Origin: Gloeomargaritales cyanobacterium VI4D9
Lineage (GTDB): Bacteria > Cyanobacteriota > Cyanobacteriia > Gloeomargaritales > Gloeomargaritaceae
DNA length: 64,000 nucleotides
Assembly: GCA_927797885.1 (NCBI GenBank)
Contig: OV696605.1
Span: 1,525,157 to 1,589,156, forward strand
Direction of reading: 5' to 3'
A program made the position numbers and the translations under genes. The notes under the pieces are model-generated. The model did not search any database and was not told where the DNA came from. It worked only from the letters and a program-made list of their open reading frames with translations. Of this stretch, positions 17,328-26,823 are shown one piece after another (the first letter of the stretch is position 1; each line of letters starts with the position of its first letter).

Positions 17328-18435
17328 CACAAGTGTTGAATCCTGCAATAAAACTTTACATATTTAGGCGTGGGACGACCCGATTGAGCCAATGGACAAA
17401 ATTCCACTCCTGCCGTATTAAGATTTGTATATATCGGAACTTATCTGCCAATTTACTTCCGTACATCCGTGGAACTTTTAACAGTTGCAATATCAAGTAA
17501 ACTATTAAAATTACATAAATTTGAATGGTAATTCCATTCAAATTTTTACTCATCATTTTATCGAGCTTTAAGTTCATCTTTAGAAATTTCCATAGTACCT
17601 CTATCGCCCAGCGTTGTCTATAGGCTTCCCCTATCTCTTCATTACTCATTACATCCTCAGGAATATTGGTAGCTAAATAATAGTCTACTTTCTGTTGAAC
17701 ATTGCCAAAACAAACTACTCTCGCCTTACCTCGTTCTGTGGTGATATGATAGTTTTCATCCCATTTCCAATTCGACTTAATACGGATAATAAAAAGGGCA
17801 TCATTTTCGATAAATTGTTCAAATACTTTGTGACTGCAAAACCCTCTATCCCCGACTGCGACTCCATTTTCCGGTAGCATTTTCACAATATCTTCACCAA
17901 AATTAATCTCATGTGCCTGTCCAGGACTAACAATTAAATGACCAGTAGATTTCGTATCTTGATTCAAAGTGGTTATTAACTTTACTTGGCGATAGCCTTG
18001 GAGCCAAAATAACTTACTCATCAGCGGTATTACGGTAGCATCAAAAGGACATAAAACCAACCTCTTTTCAGGATGAGCTTCCTCAATATAATGCAATAAT
18101 TTATGATAAAGATGCATAAAAATTTGTGGGTCTCTTGTCTTGTTCGCCTTAGAAAACGTGGATAAGTCAACCTTAATGCCCGCATGATTTAATTGGTAAA
18201 ATAAGTCCCGTAAACTGTTGATTCCTTTGTCTAAAATGCCAGCAAACCAGATTGAACAAAATAAGCGAGAATTTAGAACTGGATAATCATTAGTTGGCAG
18301 GTCTTTGAGTAAAAATTTGACAATCCCGGGAAAAGAATTGAATTTCATAGTTGTTTCATGTTTTGGTTTATATGAATTAGAATACCATATTTTGACCCCT
18401 CTTTTTCTGCCTTTACCTACCTTTCAACACTTCTG
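17328..18435 (-). mobile_element. IS4-family insertion sequence, copy 2
   Basis: 1108 bp with the same ends as copy 1. Target duplication GGTTCAACT at 17319-17327 and 18436-18444. Inserted in a MITE-like repeat. Confidence 0.95.
17356..18348 (-). CDS. IS4-family DDE transposase (copy 2)
   Basis: 330 aa, same predicted protein as copies 1 and 3, with FDATVIPL, VGDRGFCS and the Y-x2-R-x3-E-x6-K signature. Intact. Confidence 0.95.
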   Translation of the reverse strand: MKFNSFPGIVKFLLKDLPTNDYPVLNSRLFCSIWFAGILDKGINSLRDLFYQLNHAGIKVDLSTFSKANKTRDPQIFMHLYHKLLHYIEEAHPEKRLVLCPFDATVIPLMSKLFWLQGYRQVKLITTLNQDTKSTGHLIVSPGQAHEINFGEDIVKMLPENGVAVGDRGFCSHKVFEQFIENDALFIIRIKSNWKWDENYHITTERGKARVVCFGNVQQKVDYYLATNIPEDVMSNEEIGEAYRQRWAIEVLWKFLKMNLKLDKMMSKNLNGITIQIYVILIVYLILQLLKVPRMYGSKLADKFRYIQILIRQEWNFVHWLNRVVPRLNM

Positions 18436-18505
18436 GGTTCAACTGTATCCCATAACCACTCCAAAGACTGTATTTATACACCTGAAGAACTTTTAGGAGA
18501 TGACT

Positions 18506-18715
18506 ATGTGGAATGAGCCAATTATCGAGGAACTACATAAAATTCAAGCCGATCGAGATGCTCAATTTAAAAGGATCGAGCAGGAATGGCTATTAAAATT
18601 TCCTAAGCTGATGTCAGGGGAGATTCGGGTAAAAGATGCAGAGAAAATGGCGGAGGATGTGGTGGGGTCAATCGCCGTCTTTACAGTCACACTCATTATA
18701 CGTCATAGAATCTAA
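18506..18715 (+). CDS. Small hypothetical protein (MWNEPI-type N-terminus)
   Basis: About 69 aa. ATG 18506 is preferred to 18500 because TAGGAG (18494-18499) touches the first ATG but is correctly spaced from the second. The start MWNEPIIEELHKI resembles a family of small cyanobacterial proteins beginning MWNDPIVEE that often occur near mobile or toxin-antitoxin genes. The C-terminus is hydrophobic (GSIAVFTVTLII). No function assigned; it could be an orphan antitoxin. It directly follows the MITE/IS4 block. Confidence 0.5.
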   Translation: MWNEPIIEELHKIQADRDAQFKRIEQEWLLKFPKLMSGEIRVKDAEKMAEDVVGSIAVFTVTLIIRHRI

Positions 18716-18766
18716 GACTTCTATATTTTAACATCTAAAACTTTGTTGTTGGTGTTCTTTTTTCCT

Positions 18767-19006
18767 TGTCGTGTAGTAAGATATTGGGGTCTCCAGAAAA
18801 ACGCCGCCATCAACATCCTGAAGAAGGGTTTGGAGATGCTAGGGATCATCTGGAACAACGGTACCTTTGGGCAAAAGGGAACTGCCCCGCCAGGGGAAGT
18901 GGGGAGAGATGCACCGCTACTACTGAGGGGCAACCCGATAAGTGCGCTCGTGAAACCAAGAACAAGAATCCTCTCGCTAATGCCTAAGGGCACGGCTAAC
19001 GCCTAG
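18767..19006 (+). pseudogene. TnpB C-terminal fragment
   Basis: QKNAAINILKKGLEMLG followed by NGTFGQKGTAPPGEVG and a final EPR-like KPRTRILSLMPKG resembles the C-terminal tail of TnpB proteins after the RuvC-III Asp. The rest of the protein is missing here. It could be the tail of the remnant at 16516-16975, separated by MITE and IS4 insertions, or an independent copy. Confidence 0.65.
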
Positions 19007-19174
19007 AGCGAGGGGAGTATGTCAAGGTAGTCTGATCGGTCTGCTGGCATACCAAAAAGCGGCCAAATTTGTTGCCCATTGGTTCCAATTTTAGCCCAAA
19101 TATAGTTCCTAATAGGCAGTGGTTAGTGGGGCACTTTCTTCTGGAATCCCAGCTATCATTGGTATTTCAAACTA

Positions 19175-19258
19175 TGGGCAGAGCGAGAATCGAACTCGCA
19201 AGGTATTGCTACCGGCAGATTTTGAGTCTGCTGCGTCTACCAGTTCCGCCATCCGCCC
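19175..19258 (-). tRNA. trnL: tRNA-Leu(CAA)
   Basis: 84 nt. Acceptor GGGCGGA pairs with TCTGCCC, discriminator A. Anticodon stem GCAGA/TCTGC with loop CTCAAAA gives anticodon CAA. A long class II variable arm and T-arm GCGAG-TTCGATT-CTCGC are present. CCA is not encoded. Confidence 0.95.
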
Positions 19259-19357
19259 AGGGACTTATTAATATACCATAAGCAGAACCATAGAAGTTGT
19301 GTGGGCAATCCTTAATCTTAACAGCTACCCTAAGTGAGGGTGCATTGAGGGGGGGCG

Positions 19358-20797
19358 ATGCAATTCACGATCCTTAGCCATGCGGGACTATGGGTGCAAC
19401 ACGCAGGCGTATCTCTGGTGACCGACCCTTGGCTGTGGGGTTCCTGCTATTGGCGCAGCTGGTGGAATTTCCCAGAGGCTCCCCCCGAGTTGATTAATGA
19501 ATTACAACCGGATTACATATATATTACCCATCTACACTGGGATCATTTTCATGGTCCATCCCTGCGCCATTTTCACCGGGAAACGCCCATCTTAGTCCCC
19601 CTGGTGCATACCCGCCGCATGGTCAAGGATTTGCAGAGTTTAGGGTTCAAAAATATCATCGAAATTCCCCACGGTGGCAAAATTAAGTTAGGTGAACATT
19701 TGTTTTTACATTCCTTTCAATTTGGGATTACCGTTGATTCAGCAGTAGTGATCACGAATGGGGAAATTACTCTATTGAATGCTAACGATTGCAAATTATT
19801 TGGGTTACCGCTCCAGCACATTCAAAAGCAGTTTCCACAGATAGATTTTGTCCTGCGAAGTTTTTCGAGCGCCTCAGCAATTCCCTATTGTATTGAAGAT
19901 TATCAACAACGGTTTGGGGAGTTCCGTTCTGCGGCACAATATATGCAGGAATTTACGGAATTTAGTTTAACCGTTGGGGCCAAGTATGCCATTCCCTTTG
20001 CGAGTAATCATTGCTTTTTACACCGGGAAACCCAAGAGTTTAATGCTACGGCAGTTTCTCCAGAAGCCTTAGCGACGTACTTTAATCAAATCAGTCAGGA
20101 ACGGGGGCTAAAAACCCAATGCGTTCTCATGCCACCGGGTAGTTCTTGGTCAGAGGCAGGGGGGTTCCAACTGCGGGAATTTGACTATCAAAAAGCCGAT
20201 GAATACATTACTTATTTACAGCATAAGTATCACAATACCTTGGAAAAACAATATTCTAAAGAAGCCCAGGTCAAACCAGATTATTCCGCCTTTGAGCGAT
20301 ATTTCCGGGAATTGTTGAACGCTCTGCCTCCGAAATTGCCGAGAATTTCTAAAATGACGGTTTTATTCCATATTCATCAGCAGGAACATTACTATTGGTT
20401 ATTGGATTTTCGCAGTCGTAGGATCACGGTTTTAACTGAACCGATCACCGCCACCTTAACCATTCAAGTGCCAGCATTAGTAATCAATGACTGTTGCCGC
20501 AAACGGATGTTTTCCACTTGGGGACCCTCCAAACGATTGTGGATTCGCTTAGCTCCAGAGGCATCTTGGGTGGATGTGCGGGTGTTTTTATCCCTTTTGG
20601 ATGCCTGGGAAAATGAGTACTTACCCATTTGGAATCATCTCCGACCTCGTTATGTGGGAATTTGGCTACGTCGCTGGCGGGAATTTGTGGAAGCGGGACG
20701 TTTGGCTTGGCGATTACGCCGGGGGAAATTGCCGGTGGAAGCGTTGTATCGTTCCCCATCTGCTCCGACTGCAACCAGTAAACTTGTTAATGAATAG
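19358..20797 (+). CDS. Metallo-beta-lactamase-fold protein (UlaG/CMAH-like)
   Basis: 479 aa. N-terminal MBL fold with SLVTDPWL and the metal motif THLHWDHFHG (H58, H60, D62, H63), then LLNANDCK, typical of UlaG/CMP-Neu5Ac-hydroxylase-like members. The C-terminal ~200 residues are an unassigned alpha/beta domain (LDFRSRRITVLTE region). Likely a cytosolic metal-dependent hydrolase; substrate unknown. The GST-like gene starts 15 nt after its stop, so they probably form an operon. Confidence 0.85.
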   Translation: MQFTILSHAGLWVQHAGVSLVTDPWLWGSCYWRSWWNFPEAPPELINELQPDYIYITHLHWDHFHGPSLRHFHRETPILVPLVHTRRMVKDLQSLGFKNIIEIPHGGKIKLGEHLFLHSFQFGITVDSAVVITNGEITLLNANDCKLFGLPLQHIQKQFPQIDFVLRSFSSASAIPYCIEDYQQRFGEFRSAAQYMQEFTEFSLTVGAKYAIPFASNHCFLHRETQEFNATAVSPEALATYFNQISQERGLKTQCVLMPPGSSWSEAGGFQLREFDYQKADEYITYLQHKYHNTLEKQYSKEAQVKPDYSAFERYFRELLNALPPKLPRISKMTVLFHIHQQEHYYWLLDFRSRRITVLTEPITATLTIQVPALVINDCCRKRMFSTWGPSKRLWIRLAPEASWVDVRVFLSLLDAWENEYLPIWNHLRPRYVGIWLRRWREFVEAGRLAWRLRRGKLPVEALYRSPSAPTATSKLVNE

Positions 20798-20812
20798 GCA
20801 AATGGTTCGCTT

Positions 20813-22027
20813 ATGAATGCGCTCACTTGGACGGAATTGATGGCTTTAGATCATTGGTCGCTTGACCGGGTAAATGGGGCGACGAATGCTCAGGCTCGTC
20901 TGCGTTTATTTGGGCAAAGTGAAGAGGCGGTGCGGGTGACGTTGTACCGGGATCATCATGCTTGGTGCCCCTATTGCCAGAAGGTGTGGCTGTGGTTGGA
21001 GGAAAAGCAAATTCCCTACCGCATCGCCAAAGTGACGATGTTTTGCTATGGACAAAAGGAGGCTTGGTACACCCAAAAAGTGCGTTCGGGGATGTTACCG
21101 GCGGTGGAATTGGATGGGCGGCTGATTACCGAAAGCGATGATATTTTAATTGCTTTAGAACGAACGTTTGGTCCTTTGGGAATTAGTTTGCAAGCACCCG
21201 AGGCAATTCCTTTGCGCCAGTTGGAACGGTTGCTGTTTCGGGCGTGGTGTAACTGGCTATGTCAACCGAGCATTTCATCCCGACAAGAACAGGCGAATCA
21301 ACAGCATTTTCAACGGGTGGTTGACCAGGTAGAAGCGGCATTAACTCGCACACCTGGGGCGTATTTTTTGGATGATTTTAGTGTGATTGATGTGATTTTT
21401 ACTCCCTATGTGGAGCGGATGCACGCCAGTCTTTACTATTACAAAGGGTATGGACTGCGGGAGCAAAATCCGGCTTTGTCCGCCTGGTTTGATGCAATGG
21501 AATGCCGGTCAACCTATCGGGGTACCCAGGGTGATTTTCATACCCATGCCCATGATTTGCCTCCTCAGATGGGTGGGTGTTGGGCGAATGATACGTCGGT
21601 GACCAAAGCCAACCAAATCCGGGTGGATCAGGGACCTTGGTGGGATTTGCCTGATGCCCGTTACCCCGAACCGGCAACCAGCCGCCAAGAAGCGTTGCAT
21701 CGGGTGCTAAAACACCGGGGCAATATCATCCGGGTCAATCCCGCCCCCCCTGACCTGATGGATGAGGCATTGCGGTGTGCCCTGACCCATTTGGTGACGG
21801 GGAACCTGTGTCAGCCTCCCAAGGGTGCCGATGCGGCTCTGCGTTACCTACGGAACCGGATCAGTGTGCCGAGGGATATGAGTATCTATGCGGCCAAGCG
21901 ACTGCGAACCTCCCTGGAAGCAACGGCGGCACTGGCGGGGGATCGGCAGGGGATACCAATTCCGACCCACCACCGACGGGATCAGGACCCGGCTCAATTT
22001 GCGATGGTGGAGGAATTGCCTGGTTAA
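20813..22027 (+). CDS. Glutathione S-transferase-like protein
   Basis: 404 aa. The thioredoxin-fold GST N-terminal domain carries a redox-like CPYC (C52-C55) in [17 protein letters not shown] and the cis-Pro/ESDD glutathione-binding segment [17 protein letters not shown]. An all-helical GST C-terminal domain follows to ~residue 230, then a ~170-residue cyanobacterial extension. The CPYC resembles glutaredoxin/omega-type enzymes. Probable glutathione-dependent reductase or transferase; substrate unknown. Co-transcribed with the MBL gene. Confidence 0.85.
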   Translation: MNALTWTELMALDHWSLDRVNGATNAQARLRLFGQSEEAVRVTLYRDHHAWCPYCQKVWLWLEEKQIPYRIAKVTMFCYGQKEAWYTQKVRSGMLPAVELDGRLITESDDILIALERTFGPLGISLQAPEAIPLRQLERLLFRAWCNWLCQPSISSRQEQANQQHFQRVVDQVEAALTRTPGAYFLDDFSVIDVIFTPYVERMHASLYYYKGYGLREQNPALSAWFDAMECRSTYRGTQGDFHTHAHDLPPQMGGCWANDTSVTKANQIRVDQGPWWDLPDARYPEPATSRQEALHRVLKHRGNIIRVNPAPPDLMDEALRCALTHLVTGNLCQPPKGADAALRYLRNRISVPRDMSIYAAKRLRTSLEATAALAGDRQGIPIPTHHRRDQDPAQFAMVEELPG

Positions 22028-22052
22028 TTATTAATTACAAATAAAAAATTAA

Positions 22053-22190
22053 GAGCATCTCTAAAAATTAAAGGTAGGTCACAGGGGTGCAACCTACGTC
22101 TGTGGTTCTCGATAGCCTGCGTGGCGTAGCCATTAATATGGGCATTTCAGCAAAATAATCTTCCAGTGGTGACAATTAATAGAGGTGCCC
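22053..22190. repeat. Short element with IS5-type termini
   Basis: Begins GCATCTCTAAAAATT and ends TAATAGAGGTGCCC, matching the terminal repeats of the IS5 element at 23643. The interior holds a degenerate MITE core and a GCGTGGCGTAGCC motif. Probably a non-autonomous derivative. Confidence 0.5.
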
Positions 22191-22247
22191 TGATTAGAAA
22201 AAATTATCCCCTTAAACCCAGGAGAGCCCATTTTCTGTAATACTTAT

Positions 22248-22369
22248 ATAGCAACCCTAAATGAAAATGAAACAGGGGGTCGCAGGGGCACCGCCCCCAT
22301 ATTTGGTTCTGAAAAATTTTTATATGCCTACGGCACGCAAACTAATCCAAATCAAGTAGGATTGCTATA
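22248..22369. repeat. MITE (TAGCAATCC family) with a small extra insertion
   Basis: Terminal repeats as in the other copies, about 20 bp longer because of an added stretch containing GCCTACGGCACGC. It ends a few bases before the first copy of the triplicated gene. Confidence 0.8.
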
Positions 22370-22397
22370 GGATTAATAATTTTGGGAGGAACCCCTG

Positions 22398-22703
22398 ATG
22401 GCGCAACGGTGGACCGATGAAATGTTAGACAAAATGGCGGAGGAAAACGCCCATGCCTTTCGAGAATTGCGGGAAGCCATCAGTCGCCTCGAAACCCAAG
22501 TTTCTGCCAATACCCAAGCCATTGCCGCTAATAATCAAGCCATTGCCGCCAATACCCAAGCGATTAACGAACTGCGGGAGGGGCAGGCGATGATGATGCA
22601 AATTATCATGCAACAACAGACCAACATCGAAGAATTACGCCAGGATACCCGCCGGATTTTGGATGCCCTGATCAACCCCCCGCCCATGAACGGACATCGC
22701 TAA
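22398..22703 (+). CDS. Small coiled-coil protein, tandem copy 1
   Basis: 101 aa, starts MAQRWTDEMLDKMAEE. A predicted coiled coil built on 7-residue repeats (ANTQAIA, ANNQAIA, ANTQAIN), then a helix rich in Met/Gln and the tail LINPPPMNGHR. GGGAGG lies 7-12 nt upstream. Function unknown. The same gene, with nearly identical upstream and downstream DNA, is repeated at 22799 and 23179; this copy has the most heptads. Confidence 0.75.
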   Translation: MAQRWTDEMLDKMAEENAHAFRELREAISRLETQVSANTQAIAANNQAIAANTQAINELREGQAMMMQIIMQQQTNIEELRQDTRRILDALINPPPMNGHR

Positions 22704-22798
22704 TTCTAATGGGGAAATTTAACATTTTTGGGAGTAAACATATTCCCATCAATCCCTAGCGAATATACTAGAGTTAATAATTTTGGGAGGAACCCCTG

Positions 22799-23083
22799 AT
22801 GGCGCAACGGTGAACCGATGAAATGTTAGACAAAATGGCGGAGGAAAATGCCCATGCCTTTCGAGAATTGCGGGAAGCCATCAGTCGCCTGGAAACCCAA
22901 GTTTCTGCCAATACCCAAGCCATTGCCGCTAATAATCAAGCGATTAGCGAACTGCGGGAGGGGCAGGCGATGATGATGCAAATTATCATGCAACAACAGA
23001 CCAACATCGAAGAATTACGCCAGGATACCCGCCGGATTTTGGATGCCCTGATCAACCCCCCGCCCATGAACGGACATCGCTAA
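22799..23083 (+). pseudogene. Small coiled-coil protein, tandem copy 2 (nonsense mutation)
   Basis: Same gene as copy 1, but the fifth codon TGG has become TGA, so translation from the normal ATG would stop after MAQR. A downstream ATG (22823, MLDKMAEEN) could restart but lacks the original ribosome-binding site spacing. It has one heptad fewer than copy 1. Confidence 0.8.
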
Positions 23084-23178
23084 TTCTGATGAGGAAATTT
23101 AACATTTTTGGGAGTAAACATATTCCCATCAATCCCTATTGAATACACTAGAGTTAATAATTTTGGGAGGAACCCCTG

Positions 23179-23442
23179 ATGGCGCAACGGTGGACCGATG
23201 AAATGTTAGACAAAATGGCGGAGGAAAATGCCCATGCCTTTCGAGAATTGCGGGAAGCCATCAGTCGCCTGGAAACCCAAGTTTCTGCCAATACCCAAGC
23301 GATTAGCGAACTGCGGGAGGGGCAGGCGATGATGATGCAAATTATCATGCAACAACAGACCAACATCGAAGAATTACGCCAGGATACCCGCCGGATTTTG
23401 GATGCCCTGATCAACCCCCCACCCATGAACGGACATCGCTAA
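23179..23442 (+). CDS. Small coiled-coil protein, tandem copy 3
   Basis: 87 aa, intact; identical to copy 1 except that only one ANTQAI heptad is left before the SELREGQ segment (14 residues shorter). Same upstream GGGAGG context. Function unknown. Confidence 0.75.
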   Translation: MAQRWTDEMLDKMAEENAHAFRELREAISRLETQVSANTQAISELREGQAMMMQIIMQQQTNIEELRQDTRRILDALINPPPMNGHR

Positions 23443-23507
23443 TTCTGATGAGGAAATTTAACATTTTTTGGAGTAAATATATCTATATCAATCCCTATTG
23501 AATACAC

Positions 23508-23609
23508 TAGAGCAATCCTAAATGAGAATGGAACAGGGGGTCGCAGGGGCACCGCCCCCGTATTTGGTTCTAAGTAATTCCCATTCGTTAATTAAGTAGG
23601 ATTGCTATA
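23508..23609. repeat. MITE (TAGCAATCC family) at the right edge of the tandem array
   Basis: Full-length copy with a slightly mutated left end (TAGAGCAATCC). With the 22248 copy it brackets the three-gene array. Confidence 0.8.
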
Positions 23610-23642
23610 GAAGTGCCTATTAATTGATAACAAATAATTTGA

Positions 23643-24878
23643 GGGCACCTCTATTTATTCAAAATATGAGAACGAAACACAAAAACAGCATAGCATTGCT
23701 CAGTACTTTTTTGTACTAAGATGACTGGGTTTTATAGATTGGTGTAGATATGACTGAAAAGAGACTTAGTAGGGGGTCAAAACTCACAGATTATCAGCCG
23801 CCGCTCCCAAAACGCATAACGGCGGAAATTATAAGCGAGATTTTTCAAACCAATTGCCGCCTGTACTCTGGTTTTACCAATCAGACGCATGAATTTACCC
23901 CCAAGACACATTACCCACTGACCAAATACGTGTTCCACCTTGGCTCTCACTTGAGATTTGATGCGATTCCGTTCCTTTTGCTCGGCGGTTAGGGGCTGAT
24001 TTCGGTAGCCTTTTTCATGGATTTGACTGGTAAACCCAATCCTGGCTAACGTCCATTCTAAATCCGTGCTGTGATAAGCACTATCTCCCCAGATTTCCGA
24101 CCCATCAATATCCACAAGTTGACTGAATACTTGGGAGTCATGCACGGAGGCATCCGTGACCACATAATGACGCACAAAACCATATTTTACATCCACGCTG
24201 ATATGATTTTTATAGCCAAAATAGCTGATACCCTTTTTCTTTACCCAACGGGCATCTCTATCCTTTTGCCGTAAAACATGGAGTTTTTCCTCCCATTGTT
24301 TAGGAATGTTCCCTTCCTTCACTTCTTGATTTTCTTGCCGAGTATTCCGTTAAACTGGCACGGGAATGAGAGTGGCATCCACAATCTGGCCAACTTCGAC
24401 AATATATCCTTTTTCTCTCAGGTAATTATCAAAGCAAGCAAATAGTTCTTTGACCAGCTCATGCTTAGCGAGATTATCCCGAAATAACCAGATAGTTTTG
24501 GCATCAGGGATAGCGTCTTCGATACCCAATCCTAGGAATTCCATGAACGAGATACGGTCATTCACTTGCAACTCGAGTTCATCATCACTAATGGCATACA
24601 TTTGTTGGAGAATCAACAATTTAAACATCACAATCACGTCGGTGGGTTTACGACCTGCATTGCTCTTTCTTTCCTTGTCATATATTGTTTCTAATATTGG
24701 GCGGAAATCTTCCCAGTTAATATGTTCATTGAGCCACTTCAGCATGGGCTTTTTTTGATTGAGTTTTTCCCGCCGCTCTTGCTCATCCCAAAATCCTTTT
24801 TGACCCATTTTCCCTCTCCACGTCGTTAGTAGTAATTATCTCACAAATCCCTCCCAAAATCAATTAATAGAGGTGCCC
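23643..24878 (-). mobile_element. IS5-family element
   Basis: 1236 bp with termini GGGCACCTCTATTTATT and, inverted, GGGCACCTCTATTAATT. 4-bp target duplication TTGA at 23639-23642 and 24879-24882. The right end lies 10 bp from the CAST left end. Confidence 0.88.
23777..24808 (-). pseudogene. IS5-family transposase with one in-frame stop
   Basis: The N-terminal part (24350-24808) has NAGRKPTDVIVMFKLLILQ and VDATLIPVPV (first Asp); the C-terminal part (23777-24349) has RNTRQENQE, WGDSAY (second Asp) and RAKVEHVFGQ (Glu). They are in the same frame, split only by TAA at 24350-24352 where a Gln or Arg codon would be expected. The element is inactive unless the stop is read through. Confidence 0.85.
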
Positions 24879-24888
24879 TTGAGATTGT

Positions 24889-25045
24889 TGTACAGTCTCA
24901 AATTATTTGACATTATCTCAAATTAACTGTCACCGGAAGTAACGTTCCTAAAATGCAACGTCCATCGGGGATAGAGGGCTTTGGGTATTCTGTTTTGGAA
25001 TACTCTCCCCCTCATCAACAATCTCAAATTAGCTGACATATTCGG
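24889..25045 (+). mobile_element. CAST left end (LE) with transposase-binding repeats
   Basis: Starts TGTACA, followed by short repeats (TCTCAAATTA three times, at about 24896, 24917 and 25022), the pattern of type V-K CAST ends where TnsB binds. tnsB begins downstream, as expected for the left end. Confidence 0.75.
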
Positions 25046-25100
25046 AGGTCATCTCACTTTGGATGTCACAATCCTTGTCCTTGGTTCGCTATAATAGCGT

Positions 25101-26766
25101 ATGTGTTCTATAGAGTTATATGGGCGATACTTCAAACCCACAAGCTATAGTCATTTCAAACAAGTTTGCAACATCCGCCTTCACCTACAAACCCTCTCCT
25201 GGAAAGGAATAGAGCGATTGCCAATACCTAAAAAGTGTCGCATTCTAAAACGGAATGACCATAATCAAGACCTTCTCGATGCCCTCTTGCCCCTGATGGA
25301 GCCGTGTGACAAGGTGACCTACGGACAAAGGCTTCGGGAGACAGCCGAGCGGTTGGGGAAGTCGGTCAGGACGGTTCAACGCTGGATGCAACGCTGGCAA
25401 AACGACGGTCTTGATGGGTTTGTATCAACACAACGTGCGGATAAAGGTCAATTTCGCCTCACCAAGGATTGGCAGGATTTCATCCTCAAGACGTTTCAGC
25501 AGGGGAATCGGGGGACACCCCAGCAAGGTGCAAGTCAAACTCATGGCTCAGCAAGCGCAACTGAAACCCCCAAGCCGAGCCTCGGTCTATCGCTTCCTGG
25601 CTCCTGTATGTGAAGCAAAAAAGGTAAAAAATTCCATTTCCCCGGGTGGCGAGGGGAGCGACTGGCTCTCAAAACCAGGGATGGCAAAGAATTACGAATT
25701 GAGTACAGTAACCAAGTCTGGCGACCATACCCAGGTGGATGTTTTACTGGTTGATAACGATGGCAGGTTGCTTGGTCGCCCTTGGTTGACCACCATCATT
25801 GACAGTTATTCCCGGTGCATCATGGGGTTTCACCTTGGATTTGATGCGCCTAGCTCGACGGTTGTGGCACTGGCTCTACGCCACGCAATTTTGCCAAAGA
25901 ACTATGGGAAGGAGTATGGACTTCATTGTGAGTGGGGCACCTTTGGCATCCCTCAATATCTCTACACCGACGGGGGCAAAGACTTTCGCTCCCAGCACCT
26001 TGAACACATCGGGGTACAACTTGGATTCACCTGTCATTTACGCCGACAACCCTCGGATGGGGGACTGGTGGAACGACCGTTCAAGACCTTGAATACGCAA
26101 CTTTTTTCTACTTTGCCTGGATACACCGGTTCTCATGTGCAGGAGCGTCCCAAAGAAGCAGAGAAGGAGGCTACTTTGACGCTCACCGATTTGGAACGGT
26201 TGTTGGTGGGGTATGTGGTGGACAACTACAACCAATCCCTGGATGCGCGCATGGGTGACCAAACCCGCTACCAGCGGTGGGAGTCGGGGTTACCTGCATT
26301 GCCGGATTTACCGACCGAGCGGGAGCTAGATGTGTGTTTGATGAAGTCCACCCAGCGGCGGGTACAGCGAGGGGGTTGTATCCAGTTCGAGAATTTCATT
26401 TACAAGGGGGAACGCTTGAGCGGTTATGAAGGGACGCAAGTGAGTCTACGGTACAATCCGACCGACATCACCACGGTTTGGGTGTACCGTCTGGAGCAGG
26501 GGAAGGAAGTCTTTGTGACCCAAGCCCATGCCCAAGGGTTGGAGGGAGCGAAAATATCCCTCTACGAGGCGAAAGCGGCACAGCAACGACTGAGGGAACA
26601 ACAAAAGAGCTTAAGTAATGCGGCTATTTTGGCAGAAGTGGAGCGTCGTCAACAGGAAGTGACGAACACAAAAAAGGCACGGCGTAAGCAAGCCCAGGCG
26701 GATATTGGGGGTACATGGGATGAGCCTCAACCCACCATTACAGCCGATGAATTAAACCCAGCTTAA
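25101..26766 (+). pseudogene. tnsB: TnsB transposase of type V-K CAST (frameshifted)
   Basis: The N-terminal part (to about 25515) has the winged-helix/HTH segments YGQRLRETAERLGKSVRTVQ; the C-terminal part has the DDE core: GDHTQVDVLLVD, LYTDGGKDF and GLVERPFKT, followed by a beta-barrel and a basic, Ala/Gln-rich C-terminal tail. The two parts are in different frames. Removing one G from the run at about 25511-25515 restores RGHPSKVQVKL and one protein of roughly 550 aa, close to the ~580 aa of V-K TnsB. This is either a simple frameshift, an error in the homopolymer, or less likely programmed slippage. tnsC and tniQ, which should follow, are absent. Confidence 0.85.
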
Positions 26767-26823
26767 GAGAAACTTTGATGCAGAGAAATAAGCCACAGCC
26801 CGCATCAAAATACTAAGGGTGTT

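Larger units (their letters stand above)
17239..18472. repeat. Copy of second MITE family, split by IS4 copy 2
   Basis: The left part (17239-17327) and right part (18436-18472) join through the 9-bp duplication GGTTCAACT into one element with ends TACAGTCT and AGACTGTA. Confidence 0.8.

Noticed and set aside
22398-23442. Triplicated region as a CRISPR or phage tail-fibre cassette
   Set aside because: The repeats are whole genes with intact translation signals; there is no tail-fibre domain.
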